Assembly: GCA_020248915.1 (NCBI GenBank)
Contig: JADCGP010000016.1
Span: forward strand, 50,706-114,705
Direction: 5' to 3'
Source of the DNA: Rubrivivax sp.
Lineage (GTDB): Bacteria; Pseudomonadota; Gammaproteobacteria; Burkholderiales; Burkholderiaceae_C
DNA length: 64,000 nucleotides
This document shows positions 46,779 to 56,031 of this stretch, one piece after another. Position 1 is the first letter of the stretch; every line of letters begins with the position of its first letter. The notes under the pieces were generated by a model. That model saw only the letters and a program-made list of their open reading frames with translations, ran no database searches and was not told where the DNA came from. The position numbers and the translations under genes were made by a program.

Positions 46779-46794
46779 CGGGCGGACGTCGGGA

Positions 46795-47607
46795 TCAGTG
46801 GCTGGGGGCGCCGGCGATGGCGCGGACCGCCGCGACCGGGCCCGGGCCGTCCCCCGGCTCGGGCGTGCGCGCGAGCAGCCACAGGTCGATCGCCGCGGCG
46901 CCGGCGCGCTGCAGCGCTGCAGCTGCCTCGCGCACGGTGACGCCGGTGGTCATCACGTCGTCGACCAGGGCCACGCGCCGCCCGGCCAGCAGCGCGGCCG
47001 CGCCCGGCGCGGGCGCGAACGCATTGCGCAGGTTGCGCTCGCGCTCGGCGCGCGCCAGTCCCGTCTGGTGCGGCGTGTCGATCACCCGCCGCAGCGCATC
47101 GGCTTGCGCCGGCAGTGCGAGCGCAGCCGCGGCGTGGCGCGCCAGTTCCCAGGCCTGGTTGTAGCCGCGCTCGGCCAGCCGGGTCGGCGCCAGCGGCACC
47201 GGCACGACCAGGTCGGGCCGAGGCGTGCCGGCGGCCCGCACTGCATCCGCGAGCAGTGCGGCCAGTGGCGCGGCGAGCTCAGGCGCGGCCTCGAACTTCA
47301 GGCGCCGGACCAGGCCGTCCCATGGGAATGCGTAGTCGAGTGCGGCCACCGCCCGCTCGAACGGCAGCGGCGCCAGCAGGCAGGAGCCGCACGCCGTGGC
47401 CGCAGCGGGCGGCTGCGGCGCCGACAGCGGCAGCGCGCAGCGCGGGCAGCGCTGGCGCGGCACGACGAAGCGCGTGCGGCACGGGTCGCAAAGCGTGCCT
47501 CGCGTGGCGTGGCGGCAGATCTCGCAGTGCGCCGGAACGGCCGCGGCCGTGCGCGTGCCGGCGCGGGAGAGGGCGGCGGCCAGCCGCGAGCGCATCGCGC
47601 TGAGCAT
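46795..47607 (-). CDS. comF: ComF-family phosphoribosyltransferase-like protein
   Basis: Cytoplasmic protein of about 270 residues related to DNA-uptake ComF/GntX. N-terminal Cys clusters (CEIC, CDPC, CPRC, CGSC) suggest zinc binding. VPVPLAPTRLAERGYNQAWELAR and the PRPP-type loop VALVDDVMTTGVTVREAAAAL are diagnostic. I chose Met9 of the longest frame (47,607) because a minus-strand TATATT box lies 6 nt upstream; Met1 (47,631) would overlap the divergent methyltransferase start. Its link to competence here is unproven. Confidence 0.9.
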   Translation of the reverse strand: MLSAMRSRLAAALSRAGTRTAAAVPAHCEICRHATRGTLCDPCRTRFVVPRQRCPRCALPLSAPQPPAAATACGSCLLAPLPFERAVAALDYAFPWDGLVRRLKFEAAPELAAPLAALLADAVRAAGTPRPDLVVPVPLAPTRLAERGYNQAWELARHAAAALALPAQADALRRVIDTPHQTGLARAERERNLRNAFAPAPGAAALLAGRRVALVDDVMTTGVTVREAAAALQRAGAAAIDLWLLARTPEPGDGPGPVAAVRAIAGAPSH

Positions 47608-47613
47608 CGGGTC

Positions 47614-47621
47614 AATATACT
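47614..47621. promoter_or_regulatory. Overlapping divergent -10 boxes of comF and the BioC-like gene
   Basis: TATACT on the plus strand (47,616-47,621) ends 8 nt before the BioC-like ATG. TATATT on the minus strand (47,619-47,614) ends 6 nt before the proposed comF ATG. Both geometries predict near-leaderless transcripts from mutually exclusive promoters. Confidence 0.5.
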
Positions 47622-47629
47622 GCCCGGCC

Positions 47630-48565
47630 ATGCCCGCGCAATCACCCCTGCGGAGTGCACGCAGGCCGGTCGACGATGTGGCTCTGCGGCGCGTGCGGCG
47701 CCGCCTGTTCGCTGCGGGCCAGCCCCCGTGGCTGCACGGCGAGGTGGCCCGGCGGATGGGAGAGCGGTTGCCCGTGATCCGGCTGCAGCCGACGCTGGTC
47801 CTCGACTGGTGGGCTGCTGCGGGCGGCGGCCGCGACGTGCTGGCCCGGGCCTACCCGCGGGCGCGCGTCGTCGCCGTGGAGCCGGACGGGGCGGCCGCCG
47901 TGGGCGCTTCGGCGGCGCCGCAGCCGCGCCGCTGGCTGCGCTGGTCCCTGCGCGCCAGGCCGGAGCCCGAGGTGCAGACCGTCTCGGCGCTGGCGGCCGG
48001 GCCGCCCGGGCAGGCCGGGCTGGTGTGGGCCAACATGACGCTGCACCACGTCGCCGACCCGCAGAACGAGATGCGGCACTGGCACCGCGCGCTGCAGGTC
48101 GACGGCTTCCTGATGTTCTCGACCCTCGGCCCGGGCTCTCTCGCGCTGCTGCGCGACGTGTACCGCGACGCCGGCTGGCCGCCGCCGCATGCGCCCTTCG
48201 TGGACATGCACGACCTTGGCGACATGCTCGCCGAGGCCGGGTTCGCCGACCCGGTGATGGACCAGGAGCCGCTGACGCTCACCTACGACGACCCGGCGCG
48301 ACTGCTCGCCGAGCTGCGCGGGCTCGGCGGCAACGCCGACCCCGCGCGCGCGGCTGGCCTGCGCACCCCGCGCTGGCGGGCTCGGCTGCTCGCGGCTCTG
48401 CGCGAGCGCGCGGCGGGCGGCCGCATCGGCCTCGGCTTCGAGGTCGTCTACGGCCACGCCTTCCGGCCCGCCCCGCGGCTGCGGGTGGACGCGGAGGCGC
48501 GGCTCGCGCCCGAGGAGCTGCTGGCGATGGCCCGGGCCGGGCGCCGGCCCCCGCGCGCCGACTGA
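47630..48565 (+). CDS. BioC-like SAM-dependent methyltransferase
   Basis: 311-residue class I methyltransferase. VLDWWAAAGGGRDVLARAYPRARVVAVEPD is the SAM-binding motif I-II region, although its glycine motif is less regular than usual, and LVWANMTLHHVADPQNEMRHWHRALQVDGFLMFSTLGPGSLALLRDVY matches BioC family motifs (malonyl-ACP O-methyltransferase, first step of pimeloyl moiety synthesis). Its position opposite comF is one I recall for bioC in Burkholderiales. No other bio genes lie here, so assignment is probable rather than certain. Confidence 0.8.
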   Translation: MPAQSPLRSARRPVDDVALRRVRRRLFAAGQPPWLHGEVARRMGERLPVIRLQPTLVLDWWAAAGGGRDVLARAYPRARVVAVEPDGAAAVGASAAPQPRRWLRWSLRARPEPEVQTVSALAAGPPGQAGLVWANMTLHHVADPQNEMRHWHRALQVDGFLMFSTLGPGSLALLRDVYRDAGWPPPHAPFVDMHDLGDMLAEAGFADPVMDQEPLTLTYDDPARLLAELRGLGGNADPARAAGLRTPRWRARLLAALRERAAGGRIGLGFEVVYGHAFRPAPRLRVDAEARLAPEELLAMARAGRRPPRAD

Positions 48566-48673
48566 GAACGGGCGGGCAGGCGCGCCGACGCCGGCGGCGC
48601 GCGGCGGCTCGCGCGTCACCCCGCGCACGTCCAGGGGACCGTGGCGCGCGCGGCCCTCGATGCGGCGGGGCTA

Positions 48674-48679
48674 TAGAAT
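48674..48679 (+). promoter_or_regulatory. Putative -10 box (TAGAAT) of the cytochrome oxidase operon
   Basis: The sequence CTATAGAATC contains TATAGAAT, with TAGAAT at 48,674-48,679, in the 227-nt gap before the DUF2244 gene. The predicted leader is over 100 nt, unlike the near-leaderless promoters elsewhere. The rest of the gap shows nothing recognisable. Confidence 0.4.
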
Positions 48680-48792
48680 CTGCCCTGCTTTGCGGCCGGT
48701 CGCTCTGCGTCTACCGGGCCGTGCGGCCACCGGCAGCAGTCCGCCGCTGTCGCCCCGCCCCCCAAGTCCCGACCCTGCTGTACGACGCCGCG

Positions 48793-49362
48793 ATGTCCGT
48801 GACCTGCGCTCCGAGCCCCTGGCCGGCCCCTGCGGCACCGGCGGGCGGGGTTTCCCTGGCCTTCGCGCGCGAGGTTGCGCTCGCCGACGGGTCGGCCGCG
48901 CGCGCGCTGCGCTGGCGCCTGCAGCGCAACTGCTCGTTCACGCCGGGCCAGCTGCTGGGGGCCTACCTGCTGCTGTGCGCGCTGTCGCTCACCGTTGGCG
49001 TGGTGTTCCTGCTCCAGGGTGTGCCTTTCGTGCTGGGTTTCGCCGGCCTGGAGCTCCTGCTGGTCGGCGCCGCGCTGCTCGTGTTCGCGCGCCACGCCGC
49101 CGATTGCGAGGAACTCACGCTGGTGGGCCGCTCGCTGCTGGTCGAATTGCGCCACGGCTCGCGCGTGCAGCGCGCCGACTTCAGCGCCGACTGGCTTCGC
49201 GTGGAGCCTGCCGCCGGGCAGGGCTCGCTGGTCGAGCTCAGCGGCCAGGGCCTGCGCCTGCGGGTCGGCCGCTTCCTCCGTCCGGACCAGCGTTCCGCCT
49301 TCGCAAGCGAACTGCGTGCCGCGGTCCGGCGCGCGTCGATGCCGCCGACGGCGGCGCCATGA
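48793..49362 (+). CDS. DUF2244 membrane protein
   Basis: 189-residue integral membrane protein. Two adjacent hydrophobic segments (GAYLLLCALSLTVGVVFLLQ and FVLGFAGLELLLVGAALLVF) form a hairpin, followed by a beta-rich domain (CEELTLVGRSLLVELRHGS, LRLRVGRFLRPDQR). DUF2244 genes are often next to cytochrome c oxidase genes, as here, 37 nt before coxB. The function is unknown; an assembly or biogenesis role is inferred from position. Confidence 0.85.
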   Translation: MSVTCAPSPWPAPAAPAGGVSLAFAREVALADGSAARALRWRLQRNCSFTPGQLLGAYLLLCALSLTVGVVFLLQGVPFVLGFAGLELLLVGAALLVFARHAADCEELTLVGRSLLVELRHGSRVQRADFSADWLRVEPAAGQGSLVELSGQGLRLRVGRFLRPDQRSAFASELRAAVRRASMPPTAAP

Positions 49363-49399
49363 CCGACTGCCCATCCCGATGCGAACCGACGTACTCACG

Positions 49400-50641
49400 A
49401 TGAACCCGATCCACCCGAGCGAGACCGCGCCGCTGCATGCAGCGGCGCACGACCTGGCGCTCCGGCCCATGCGCCTCGCGGCCCGGGCGCGCGAAATCGC
49501 GCTGTCGGCGGCGGCGCTGGCCGCCTGCGGCGTGGCGCTGGCCCAGGGCAAGGTCAACGACCTGCCCGGCGGCCCGGCCGTCAACCAGCTCGACCTGCAT
49601 CCGCCGGTGACCAAGATCGCCGAGGCGCAGCACTGGCTGCACTACGTGATGCTGGCCATCTGCCTGTTCATCTTCGTGGCGGTCTTCGGCGTGATGTTCT
49701 ATTCGATCATCAAGCACCGCAAGTCGGTCGGCCACAAGGCCGCGAACTTCCACGAGAGCGTCGGCGTCGAGATCGCCTGGACGGTGGTGCCGTTCATCAT
49801 CGTGATCGCCATGGGCGCGATGGCCACGCGCACGGTGGTCGCGATGAAGGACACCAGCAATGCCGACCTGACGATCAAGGCCACCGGCTACCAGTGGAAG
49901 TGGGGCTACGACTACCTGAAGGGCGAGGGCGAGGGCATCGCCTTCCTGTCCACGCTGGACTTCGCGCACCGCGTGATGTCCGACAGCGGCAAGCCCGCCG
50001 GCGACGACTACCTGCTGAAGGTCGACAACCCGCTCGTCGTGCCGGTGGACCGCAAGATCCGCATCGTCACGACCGCCAACGACGTGATCCACGCCTGGAT
50101 GGTTCCCGCCTTCGGCGTCAAGCAGGACGCGATCCCCGGCTTCGTGCGCGACACCTGGTTCCGCGCCGAGAAGACCGGCGACTTCTACGGGCAGTGCGCC
50201 GAGCTCTGCGGCAAGGAGCACGCCTACATGCCGATCCACGTGAAGGTGGTCTCGCAGGCCGACTACTCGAAGTGGGTCGAAGGCAAGAAGAAGGAGATGG
50301 CGGCCGCCGCCGACGACCCGAACAAGGAGTGGAAGCTCGACGAGCTGGTGGCGCGCGGCGAGAAGGTCTACAACGCCAACTGCGTCGCCTGCCACCGGCC
50401 GGATGGCAAGGGCGCGGGGCCGATCAAGGCGCTCGATGGCAGTCAGATCGTTCTCGACGACCCTGCCGCGCAGATCCGCATCCTGCTCAACGGGGCGGCC
50501 AATGGCGCGATGCCCGCCTGGAAGCAGCTGTCCGACACCGAGCTGGCCGCGGTGATGACCTACACGAAGAACTCGTGGAGCAACAAGACCGGCAAGGTGA
50601 TCCAGCCCGCCCAGGTCGTTGCCGCCCGCAAGCAGCCCTGA
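49400..50641 (+). CDS. coxB: Cytochrome c oxidase subunit II with fused cytochrome c domain
   Basis: Accepts electrons from cytochrome c through CuA and passes them to subunit I. 413 residues from ATG 49,400. A signal ([16 protein letters not shown]) and two TM helices (about 80-103 and 122-145) precede the CuA cupredoxin domain with ligands His231, Cys266, Glu268, Cys270, His274 and Met277 in [14 protein letters not shown]-terminal monohaem cytochrome c domain follows with CVACH at 328-332, making it a caa3-like subunit. No ribosome-binding site distinguishes the three candidate starts (49,379, 49,400, 49,469). Confidence 0.95.
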   Translation: MNPIHPSETAPLHAAAHDLALRPMRLAARAREIALSAAALAACGVALAQGKVNDLPGGPAVNQLDLHPPVTKIAEAQHWLHYVMLAICLFIFVAVFGVMFYSIIKHRKSVGHKAANFHESVGVEIAWTVVPFIIVIAMGAMATRTVVAMKDTSNADLTIKATGYQWKWGYDYLKGEGEGIAFLSTLDFAHRVMSDSGKPAGDDYLLKVDNPLVVPVDRKIRIVTTANDVIHAWMVPAFGVKQDAIPGFVRDTWFRAEKTGDFYGQCAELCGKEHAYMPIHVKVVSQADYSKWVEGKKKEMAAAADDPNKEWKLDELVARGEKVYNANCVACHRPDGKGAGPIKALDGSQIVLDDPAAQIRILLNGAANGAMPAWKQLSDTELAAVMTYTKNSWSNKTGKVIQPAQVVAARKQP

Positions 50642-50687
50642 GCCCGCCAGCGAACCGAATCACAGCGAATACCCGAGGACACGACCG

Positions 50688-52319
50688 ATGAGCGCCGTTC
50701 TGCCCCAGCCCGGACACGCCGGGCACGCCGATCACGACGACCACGCGCACGGCCATCCGCACGGCTGGCGGCGCTGGCTGTTCGCGACGAACCACAAGGA
50801 CATCGGCACGATGTACCTTCTGTTCAGCTTCGCGATGCTGATGTTCGGCGGCGTGCTCGCCCTGGGCATCCGCGCCGAGCTGTTCCAGCCGGGCCTGCAA
50901 TTCGTCAACCCCGACCTGTTCAACCAGCTGACCACGATGCACGGGCTGATCATGGTCTTCGGGGCCATCATGCCGGCGTTCGTGGGTTTCGCGAACTGGA
51001 TGATCCCGCTGCAGATCGGTGCGGCGGACATGGCCTTCGCGCGCATGAACAACCTGAGCTTCTGGCTGCTGATCCCGGCGGCGCTGATGCTCGGGGGCAG
51101 CTTCTTCATGCCCGGCGGCGCCCCGGCCGCGGGCTGGACGCTCTACGCGCCGCTGACGCTGCAGATGGGCCCGTCGATGGATGCCGCGATCTTCGCGATG
51201 CACATCATGGGCGCCAGCTCCATCATGGGCTCCATCAACATCATCGTCACGATCCTGAACATGCGCGCCCCGGGCATGACGCTGATGAAGATGCCCCTGT
51301 TCTGCTGGACCTGGCTGATCACCGCCTACCTGCTGATCGCGGTGATGCCGGTGCTCGCGGGCGCGATCACGATGACGCTGACCGACCGCCACTTCGGCAC
51401 CAGCTTCTTCAACCCGGCCGGCGGCGGCGACCCGATCATGTACCAGCACATCTTCTGGTTCTTCGGGCACCCCGAGGTCTACATCATGATCCTGCCGGCC
51501 TTCGGCATCGTCAGCGCCATCATCCCGGCGTTCGCGCGCAAGAGGCTGTTCGGCTACACGTCGATGGTCTACGCCACCGCGTCGATCGCGATCCTGTCGT
51601 TCATCGTCTGGGCGCATCACATGTACACGACCGGCATGCCGGTCACGGGCCAGCTGTTCTTCATGTACGCGACGATGCTGATCGCGGTGCCCACGGGCGT
51701 GAAGATCTTCAACTGGCTCGCGACGATGTGGAAGGGCTCGATGACCTTCGAGACCCCGATGTTGTGGGCGGTGGGCTTCCTGTTCGTCTTCACGATGGGC
51801 GGCTTCACCGGGCTGATCCTGGCGATGGCGCCGATCGACATCCAGCTGCAGGACACCTACTACGTCGTCGCCCACTTCCACTACGTGCTGGTGGCCGGCT
51901 CGCTGTTCGCGCTGTTCGCCGGGGTCTACTACTGGGGCCCGAAGTGGACGGGGGTCATGTACTCGGAGGTCCGCGGCAAGATCCACTTCTGGGGCAGCCT
52001 GATCTTCTTCAACATCACCTTTTTCCCGATGCACTTCCTCGGGCTGGCGGGCATGCCGCGCCGCTACGCCGACTACCCGATGCAGTTCGCCGACTTCAAT
52101 GCCATCGCCTCGGTGGGCGCGTTCGGCTTCGGCCTGATGCAGGTGTACTTCTTCCTGTTCGTCGTGCTGCCGATGATGCGCGGCAAGGGCGAGCCGGCGC
52201 CGCAGCAGCCCTGGGAGGCCGCCGAGGGACTGGAGTGGGAGGTTCCTTCGCCCGCGCCCTGGCACACCTTCGAGACGCCGCCCAAGCTGAACGCGGCCGC
52301 CACCAAGGTCGTCGGCTGA
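50688..52319 (+). CDS. ctaD: Cytochrome c oxidase subunit I (aa3 type)
   Basis: Catalytic subunit reducing O2 and pumping protons; 543 residues with twelve membrane helices. Low-spin haem and binuclear-centre ligands fall in [16 protein letters not shown], the [16 protein letters not shown] loop (His-Glu-Val-Tyr with the cross-linked Tyr) and the [10 protein letters not shown] helix. The N-terminal His-rich stretch [17 protein letters not shown] is typical of Burkholderiales and may bind metal. GAGGA precedes the ATG. Confidence 0.98.
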   Translation: MSAVLPQPGHAGHADHDDHAHGHPHGWRRWLFATNHKDIGTMYLLFSFAMLMFGGVLALGIRAELFQPGLQFVNPDLFNQLTTMHGLIMVFGAIMPAFVGFANWMIPLQIGAADMAFARMNNLSFWLLIPAALMLGGSFFMPGGAPAAGWTLYAPLTLQMGPSMDAAIFAMHIMGASSIMGSINIIVTILNMRAPGMTLMKMPLFCWTWLITAYLLIAVMPVLAGAITMTLTDRHFGTSFFNPAGGGDPIMYQHIFWFFGHPEVYIMILPAFGIVSAIIPAFARKRLFGYTSMVYATASIAILSFIVWAHHMYTTGMPVTGQLFFMYATMLIAVPTGVKIFNWLATMWKGSMTFETPMLWAVGFLFVFTMGGFTGLILAMAPIDIQLQDTYYVVAHFHYVLVAGSLFALFAGVYYWGPKWTGVMYSEVRGKIHFWGSLIFFNITFFPMHFLGLAGMPRRYADYPMQFADFNAIASVGAFGFGLMQVYFFLFVVLPMMRGKGEPAPQQPWEAAEGLEWEVPSPAPWHTFETPPKLNAAATKVVG

Positions 52320-52333
52320 CGCCGCGCATTTCG

Positions 52334-52453
52334 ATGGCCCGAACTCCCGAGCAGCGAAAGTCCGACGTTCGGCTGGCCCTGATCCTGGCCAGCCTGGCGC
52401 TCGCCTTCGCGCTCGGGTTCGTGGCCAAGATCGTCTGGTTCGGATCGAGATAG
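52334..52453 (+). CDS. Cytochrome oxidase small assembly protein (39 aa)
   Basis: A 39-residue single-span membrane protein: a charged start MARTPEQRKSDVR, one helix ALILASLALAFALGFVAKIV, and a short tail WFGSR. It lies 14 nt after ctaD and 2 nt before ctaG. Small proteins of this kind sit in the same slot in other Burkholderiales oxidase operons and are annotated as small assembly proteins; the mechanism is unknown. Confidence 0.82.
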   Translation: MARTPEQRKSDVRLALILASLALAFALGFVAKIVWFGSR

Positions 52454-52455
52454 AG

Positions 52456-53082
52456 ATGGCTACGCGTGCACTCGGCGCCGACAACCGGCGCATGCTCGGC
52501 AAGCTGCTGGTCGTGGCGGCCGTGATGTTCGGGTTCGGCTACGCGCTGGTGCCGATGTACCGCGCAATCTGCGAGGCGCTGGGCATCAACGTGCTGACGC
52601 TGTCCGAGCAGCGGGCCACCACCGGCAGCTGGACCGGCAAGCGCGGCGCGGTCAACACGCAGGTCGACTCGACCCGGCTGATCACCGTCGAGTTCGACGC
52701 CAACGTGCGGGGCCCCTGGGACTTCAAGCCCGCACAGCGCTCGGTTCAGGTGCACCCTGGTGCGCTGACGACCGTGATGTACGAGTTCACCAACATCCAG
52801 AACCGGAAGATGGCCGCGCAGGCGATCCCGAGTTACGCGCCCCGGCACTCGGCCGCCCACTTCAACAAGCTCGAGTGCTTCTGCTTCAACGAGTACACGC
52901 TGGCGCCCGGCGAGAAGAAGGAGTGGCCGGTGGCCTTCGTCATCGACCCCAAGCTGCCGCGCGACGTGACGACGATCACCCTGAGCTACACGTTCTTCGA
53001 GGTCGGCGGCAAGGTGCCCGCCGCGCCCAAGGGCGGACTCGGCGACGCCCGCGCGGCCGGGCCCGGAAGGCCCGCCTCGTGA
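52456..53082 (+). CDS. ctaG: Cytochrome c oxidase assembly protein CtaG/Cox11
   Basis: Copper chaperone delivering CuB to subunit I; 208 residues. One N-terminal TM helix (LLVVAAVMFGFGYALVPMY) anchors a periplasmic immunoglobulin-like domain. The copper-binding CFCF (Cys141, Cys143) is in HFNKLECFCFNEYTL. The C-terminal TLSYTFFEVGG is conserved. Its stop overlaps the DUF2970 GTG start. Confidence 0.97.
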   Translation: MATRALGADNRRMLGKLLVVAAVMFGFGYALVPMYRAICEALGINVLTLSEQRATTGSWTGKRGAVNTQVDSTRLITVEFDANVRGPWDFKPAQRSVQVHPGALTTVMYEFTNIQNRKMAAQAIPSYAPRHSAAHFNKLECFCFNEYTLAPGEKKEWPVAFVIDPKLPRDVTTITLSYTFFEVGGKVPAAPKGGLGDARAAGPGRPAS

Positions 53083-53318
53083 GCGGCGGCGCGGACGGGA
53101 TGGGCGGCAGGTCCGGGCGCCAGGGTTCGGTCGTGCAGACGATGCGTGCCGTGGCCTGGTCGTTCTTCGGCGTGCGCCGGCGTTCCGGGCTGGAGCACGA
53201 TGCCCAGCGCCTGGACCCCGTCCACGTCGTCGTCGGCGGTATCGCGGGCGCCGTGGTGTTCGTCGTGGCGCTGGTGCTGCTCGTACGCTGGGTCGTCGAC
53301 AGCGGCGTGGCCCGCTGA
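53079..53318 (+). CDS. DUF2970 small membrane protein
   Basis: 79 residues: a basic soluble start with TMRAVAWSFFGVRRRSG, the family signature, and one TM helix (HVVVGGIAGAVVFVVALVLLVRWVV). GTG at 53,079 overlaps the ctaG stop (GTGA); the ATG at 53,100 would shorten it by seven residues. It is a regular member of the oxidase operon; function unknown. Confidence 0.87.
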   Translation: MSGGADGMGGRSGRQGSVVQTMRAVAWSFFGVRRRSGLEHDAQRLDPVHVVVGGIAGAVVFVVALVLLVRWVVDSGVAR

Positions 53319-53372
53319 GCGCAACTGGCAGGACCGCCGGCGAAGGCAATCCGTTCGAGGAGAGAGAGAAAG

Positions 53373-54257
53373 ATGGCATCGACCACACAGGCCGGCACGA
53401 CGCCGCACTACTTCATTCCCGCGCCGTCGCACCACCCGGTGATGCTGGCCTTCGGTCTGCTGCTGGTGATCTTCGGCGCCGCCGAGTGGGTCAACGGGCA
53501 GGGCTGGGGCGCCTACGTGCTGCTGGTCGGCATGGTGACCTGGCTCGCGGTGCTGTTCCGCTGGTTCCGCGATGCGATCGCCGAGAGCGAGGGCGGCCTG
53601 TACTCGGACCGGGTCGACGTCAGCTACCGCTGGAGCATGAGCTGGTTCATCTTCAGCGAGGTGATGTTCTTCGCCGCCTTCTTCGGCGCGCTGTACTGGG
53701 CGCGCGTGTTCGCGGTGCCCATGCTCGGCAATCTCGACCACCAGATCCTGTGGCCCGACTTCAAGGCGGTCTGGCCGAGCGCTGGCGGGGGCGTCACTGC
53801 CTCGCCGGCGGGCACCGTCGAGCCGTTCCGAACGATGGGTCCGTTCTGGCTGCCCACCATCAACACCGCGCTGCTGCTGACCTCGGGCGTGACGATCACG
53901 ATCGCACATCACGCGCTGATCGCGGGCAACCGGGCGCGCACGATCCTGTTCATGTGGATCACGGTGCTGCTCGGCGCCATCTTCCTGGGCGTCCAGGGCT
54001 ACGAGTACTACTACGCCTACACCGATCTGAACCTCAAGCTGTCGAGCGGCATCTTCGGCAGCACCTTCTTCATGCTGACGGGCTTCCACGGCTTCCACGT
54101 GTTCGTCGGCATGCTGATGCTGCTGTTCATCACGCTGCGCCTGATGAAGGGCCACTTCACGCCGCAGCGCCACTTCGGCTTCGAGGGCGCCGCCTGGTAC
54201 TGGCACTTCGTGGACGTGGTGTGGCTCGGCCTGTACTTCCTGGTCTACTGGCTCTGA
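53373..54257 (+). CDS. ctaE: Cytochrome c oxidase subunit III
   Basis: 294-residue subunit with seven membrane helices that stabilises the oxidase and its proton uptake. MSWFIFSEVMFFAAFFGALYWAR and GFHGFHVFVGMLMLLFITLRL are signatures, and FEGAAWYWHFVDVVWLGLYFLVYWL is the family C-terminus. A GAGGAGAGAG ribosome-binding site precedes the ATG. Ends the first block of the cox locus. Confidence 0.98.
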   Translation: MASTTQAGTTPHYFIPAPSHHPVMLAFGLLLVIFGAAEWVNGQGWGAYVLLVGMVTWLAVLFRWFRDAIAESEGGLYSDRVDVSYRWSMSWFIFSEVMFFAAFFGALYWARVFAVPMLGNLDHQILWPDFKAVWPSAGGGVTASPAGTVEPFRTMGPFWLPTINTALLLTSGVTITIAHHALIAGNRARTILFMWITVLLGAIFLGVQGYEYYYAYTDLNLKLSSGIFGSTFFMLTGFHGFHVFVGMLMLLFITLRLMKGHFTPQRHFGFEGAAWYWHFVDVVWLGLYFLVYWL

Positions 54258-54278
54258 GACGGCTGCCGCCACGGCCTC

Positions 54279-54300
54279 GAGGGCGCCCGCGGGCGCCCTC
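54279..54300. terminator. Perfect 22-nt GC palindrome after ctaE
   Basis: GAGGGCGCCC-GC-GGGCGCCCTC forms a 10-bp stem with a minimal loop, 22 nt after the ctaE stop and 28 nt from the end of the oppositely oriented DUF2909 gene. Its place between convergent genes suggests a bidirectional terminator; no T-run follows. Confidence 0.55.
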
Positions 54301-54327
54301 GCCGTTCAGGGGCGCGGCGGCCGCCGG

Positions 54328-54561
54328 TCAGGTGCCGGCGACGAACCCGGTGGGCTTGACCCAGCCCAGTGCCCAGGCGAGCAGGATGATCAGGAACAAC
54401 GCCACCGACAGCGCGATCCGCAGCGCCAGCGCACGCGCCATGCGCCGGTCGCGCGCCGACGGGTCGGTGCTCTGGGCGGGGCGGCGCCGGAGCATGAAGA
54501 CCCCGGCGCTCGCCAGGGCCCCGAGCACGGCGAGCAGCATCAGCACGATCAGGGCTTTCAT
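54328..54561 (-). CDS. DUF2909/twin-transmembrane protein
   Basis: 77-residue protein with two hydrophobic helices, ALIVLMLLAVLGALASAGVFML and ALRIALSVALFLIILLAWALGW, joined by a basic loop RRRPAQSTDPSARDRRMARA. It ends WVKPTGFVAGT, close to the family C-terminus. It lies antisense inside the oxidase locus between ctaE and the SURF1 gene, its usual place in Burkholderiales. Function unknown. Confidence 0.85.
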   Translation of the reverse strand: MKALIVLMLLAVLGALASAGVFMLRRRPAQSTDPSARDRRMARALALRIALSVALFLIILLAWALGWVKPTGFVAGT

Positions 54562-54594
54562 CGGCGGCGATTGTCCCACGCGGGTCTGCGCGCC

Positions 54595-55362
54595 GTGAGG
54601 CGGCTGATCGTACTGCTGGCGGCGCTGGCCACCGTGCTGGGCACGGCACGCCTCGGGCTGTGGCAACTCGATCGCGCGGCGCAGAAGGTCGCGTTGCAGC
54701 AGGACCTGGAGCGCCAGCGTGCATTGCCGGCACTCTCTGCGGCCGAGCTTCCCGCAGCCGGCGGCACCAGCACGGCCGCCGTCGTGCATCGCGCCGTCCG
54801 GCTGTCGGGCCGCTGGCGAGACGATGCCACCGTGTTCCTGGAGAACCGGCAGATGAACGGGGTGCCGGGTTTCTTCGTGCTGACGCCGCTCGCGCTCGAC
54901 GACGGCCGTCTGGTGCTGGTGCAGCGCGGCTGGACGCCGCGTGACCCGGCGGACCGCACGCGCATCGCTGCGCCGCCTGCGCCGCAGGGGCGCGTCGAGG
55001 TCGCGGGTCGTGTCGCTGCAGACCCCGCCCGGCTGTACGAATTCGCCCCCGCCGCCAGTGCGGCAGGCGCGATCCGGCAGAATCTGGCGGTGATGGATTA
55101 CGCGCGCGAGCGCGGCCTGCCCCTCCTGCCTCTGGTGGTGGTGCAGGAGGAGGGCCCGACGCCACCCGACGACGGGCTGCGCCGCCAGTGGGCGGCTCCG
55201 TCCGCCGACGTCCACAAGCACTACGGGTACGCTTTCCAGTGGTTCGCGCTGTCGGCGCTCGTGCTGGGTCTGTATGTCTGGTTCCAACTCTTCCGGCCCC
55301 GTATCCGCCGATCCCGCGCGCCCCTTGCCGGCGCTGTCGCCAATCGCGATGACGGTGCATGA
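54595..55362 (+). CDS. SURF1-family oxidase assembly protein
   Basis: 255-residue inner-membrane protein needed for haem a insertion in subunit I. TM1 is LIVLLAALATVLGTARLGLWQLDRA with the Trp-Gln-Leu-Arg/Asp-type motif; TM2 near the C-terminus is YAFQWFALSALVLGLYVWF. Between them is the periplasmic domain with VFLENRQMNGVPGFFVLTPL and VLVQRGWTPRD. GTG at 54,595 gives the family start; a TTG at 54,571 adds eight residues. Confidence 0.9.
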   Translation: MRRLIVLLAALATVLGTARLGLWQLDRAAQKVALQQDLERQRALPALSAAELPAAGGTSTAAVVHRAVRLSGRWRDDATVFLENRQMNGVPGFFVLTPLALDDGRLVLVQRGWTPRDPADRTRIAAPPAPQGRVEVAGRVAADPARLYEFAPAASAAGAIRQNLAVMDYARERGLPLLPLVVVQEEGPTPPDDGLRRQWAAPSADVHKHYGYAFQWFALSALVLGLYVWFQLFRPRIRRSRAPLAGAVANRDDGA

Positions 55363-56005
55363 ACTGGCCGCGCCCGACCTGGCCGACGCCGAGCAGGCCG
55401 CCTCGCGGCGCACCGCGGTCGGTCGCGTCAAGATGCTGCTGGTGCTGCTCGCCTGCGCCGCGCCGGTGATCGCCTCGTACTTCACGTACTACGTCATCCG
55501 GCCCGAAGGGCGCACGAACTACGGCACGCTGATCCAGCCCACGCGCACGCTGCCGACGACCGGCTTCGCGACGCTGGACGGCGCTGCCTTCGCCGCCCGG
55601 TCGCTGAAGGGCCAGTGGCTGCTGGTCGCCGTCGGCGGTGCCGCCTGCGACGCGGGCTGCGAGAAGCGCCTGTTCGCGCAACGCCAGCTGCGCGAGATGC
55701 TCGGCCGCGACCGCGATCGGCTCGACAAGGTGTGGCTCGTGACCGACGCCGCACCGGTGTCCCCGGCGCTGCGCACGGCCCTCGAGGCCACGCCAGGCAT
55801 GGTCATCCTGCGCGCCGACCGTGCTGCGGTGGCGGCCTGGCTCGCGCCCGTCGCGGGGCAGGCACTGGACGATCACCTGTACGTGGTCGACCCGATGGGC
55901 GAGTGGATGCTGCGCTTCCCGGCGGCACTGGAGCCGCAGCGCGCCAAGCGCGACCTGGCGCGCCTGCTGCGTGCCAGCGGCTCGTGGGACGATGCGGGCC
56001 GCTGA
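55349..56005 (+). CDS. SCO-like oxidase-associated membrane protein
   Basis: About 218 residues: one TM helix (VKMLLVLLACAAPVIASYFTYYVI) and a periplasmic thioredoxin-like domain with CDAGC (Cys-x3-Cys), LVTDAAPVSP and DDHLYVVDPMGEWMLRFP. The Cys pair and a later His match the SCO copper-site plan, but overall similarity to Sco1 is weak. Its slot between SURF1 and ctaA suggests oxidase assembly. ATG 55,349 gives a 14-nt overlap; ATG 55,274 would overlap SURF1 by 89 nt. Confidence 0.8.
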   Translation: MTVHELAAPDLADAEQAASRRTAVGRVKMLLVLLACAAPVIASYFTYYVIRPEGRTNYGTLIQPTRTLPTTGFATLDGAAFAARSLKGQWLLVAVGGAACDAGCEKRLFAQRQLREMLGRDRDRLDKVWLVTDAAPVSPALRTALEATPGMVILRADRAAVAAWLAPVAGQALDDHLYVVDPMGEWMLRFPAALEPQRAKRDLARLLRASGSWDDAGR

Positions 56006-56031
56006 GCCCGCCGTCGCCGTCCGGTGACCCG

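Noticed and set aside
50487..52502. 671-codon minus-strand frame opposite ctaD
   Set aside because: Low-complexity His/Arg/Gln/Glu sequence antisense to a certain gene.
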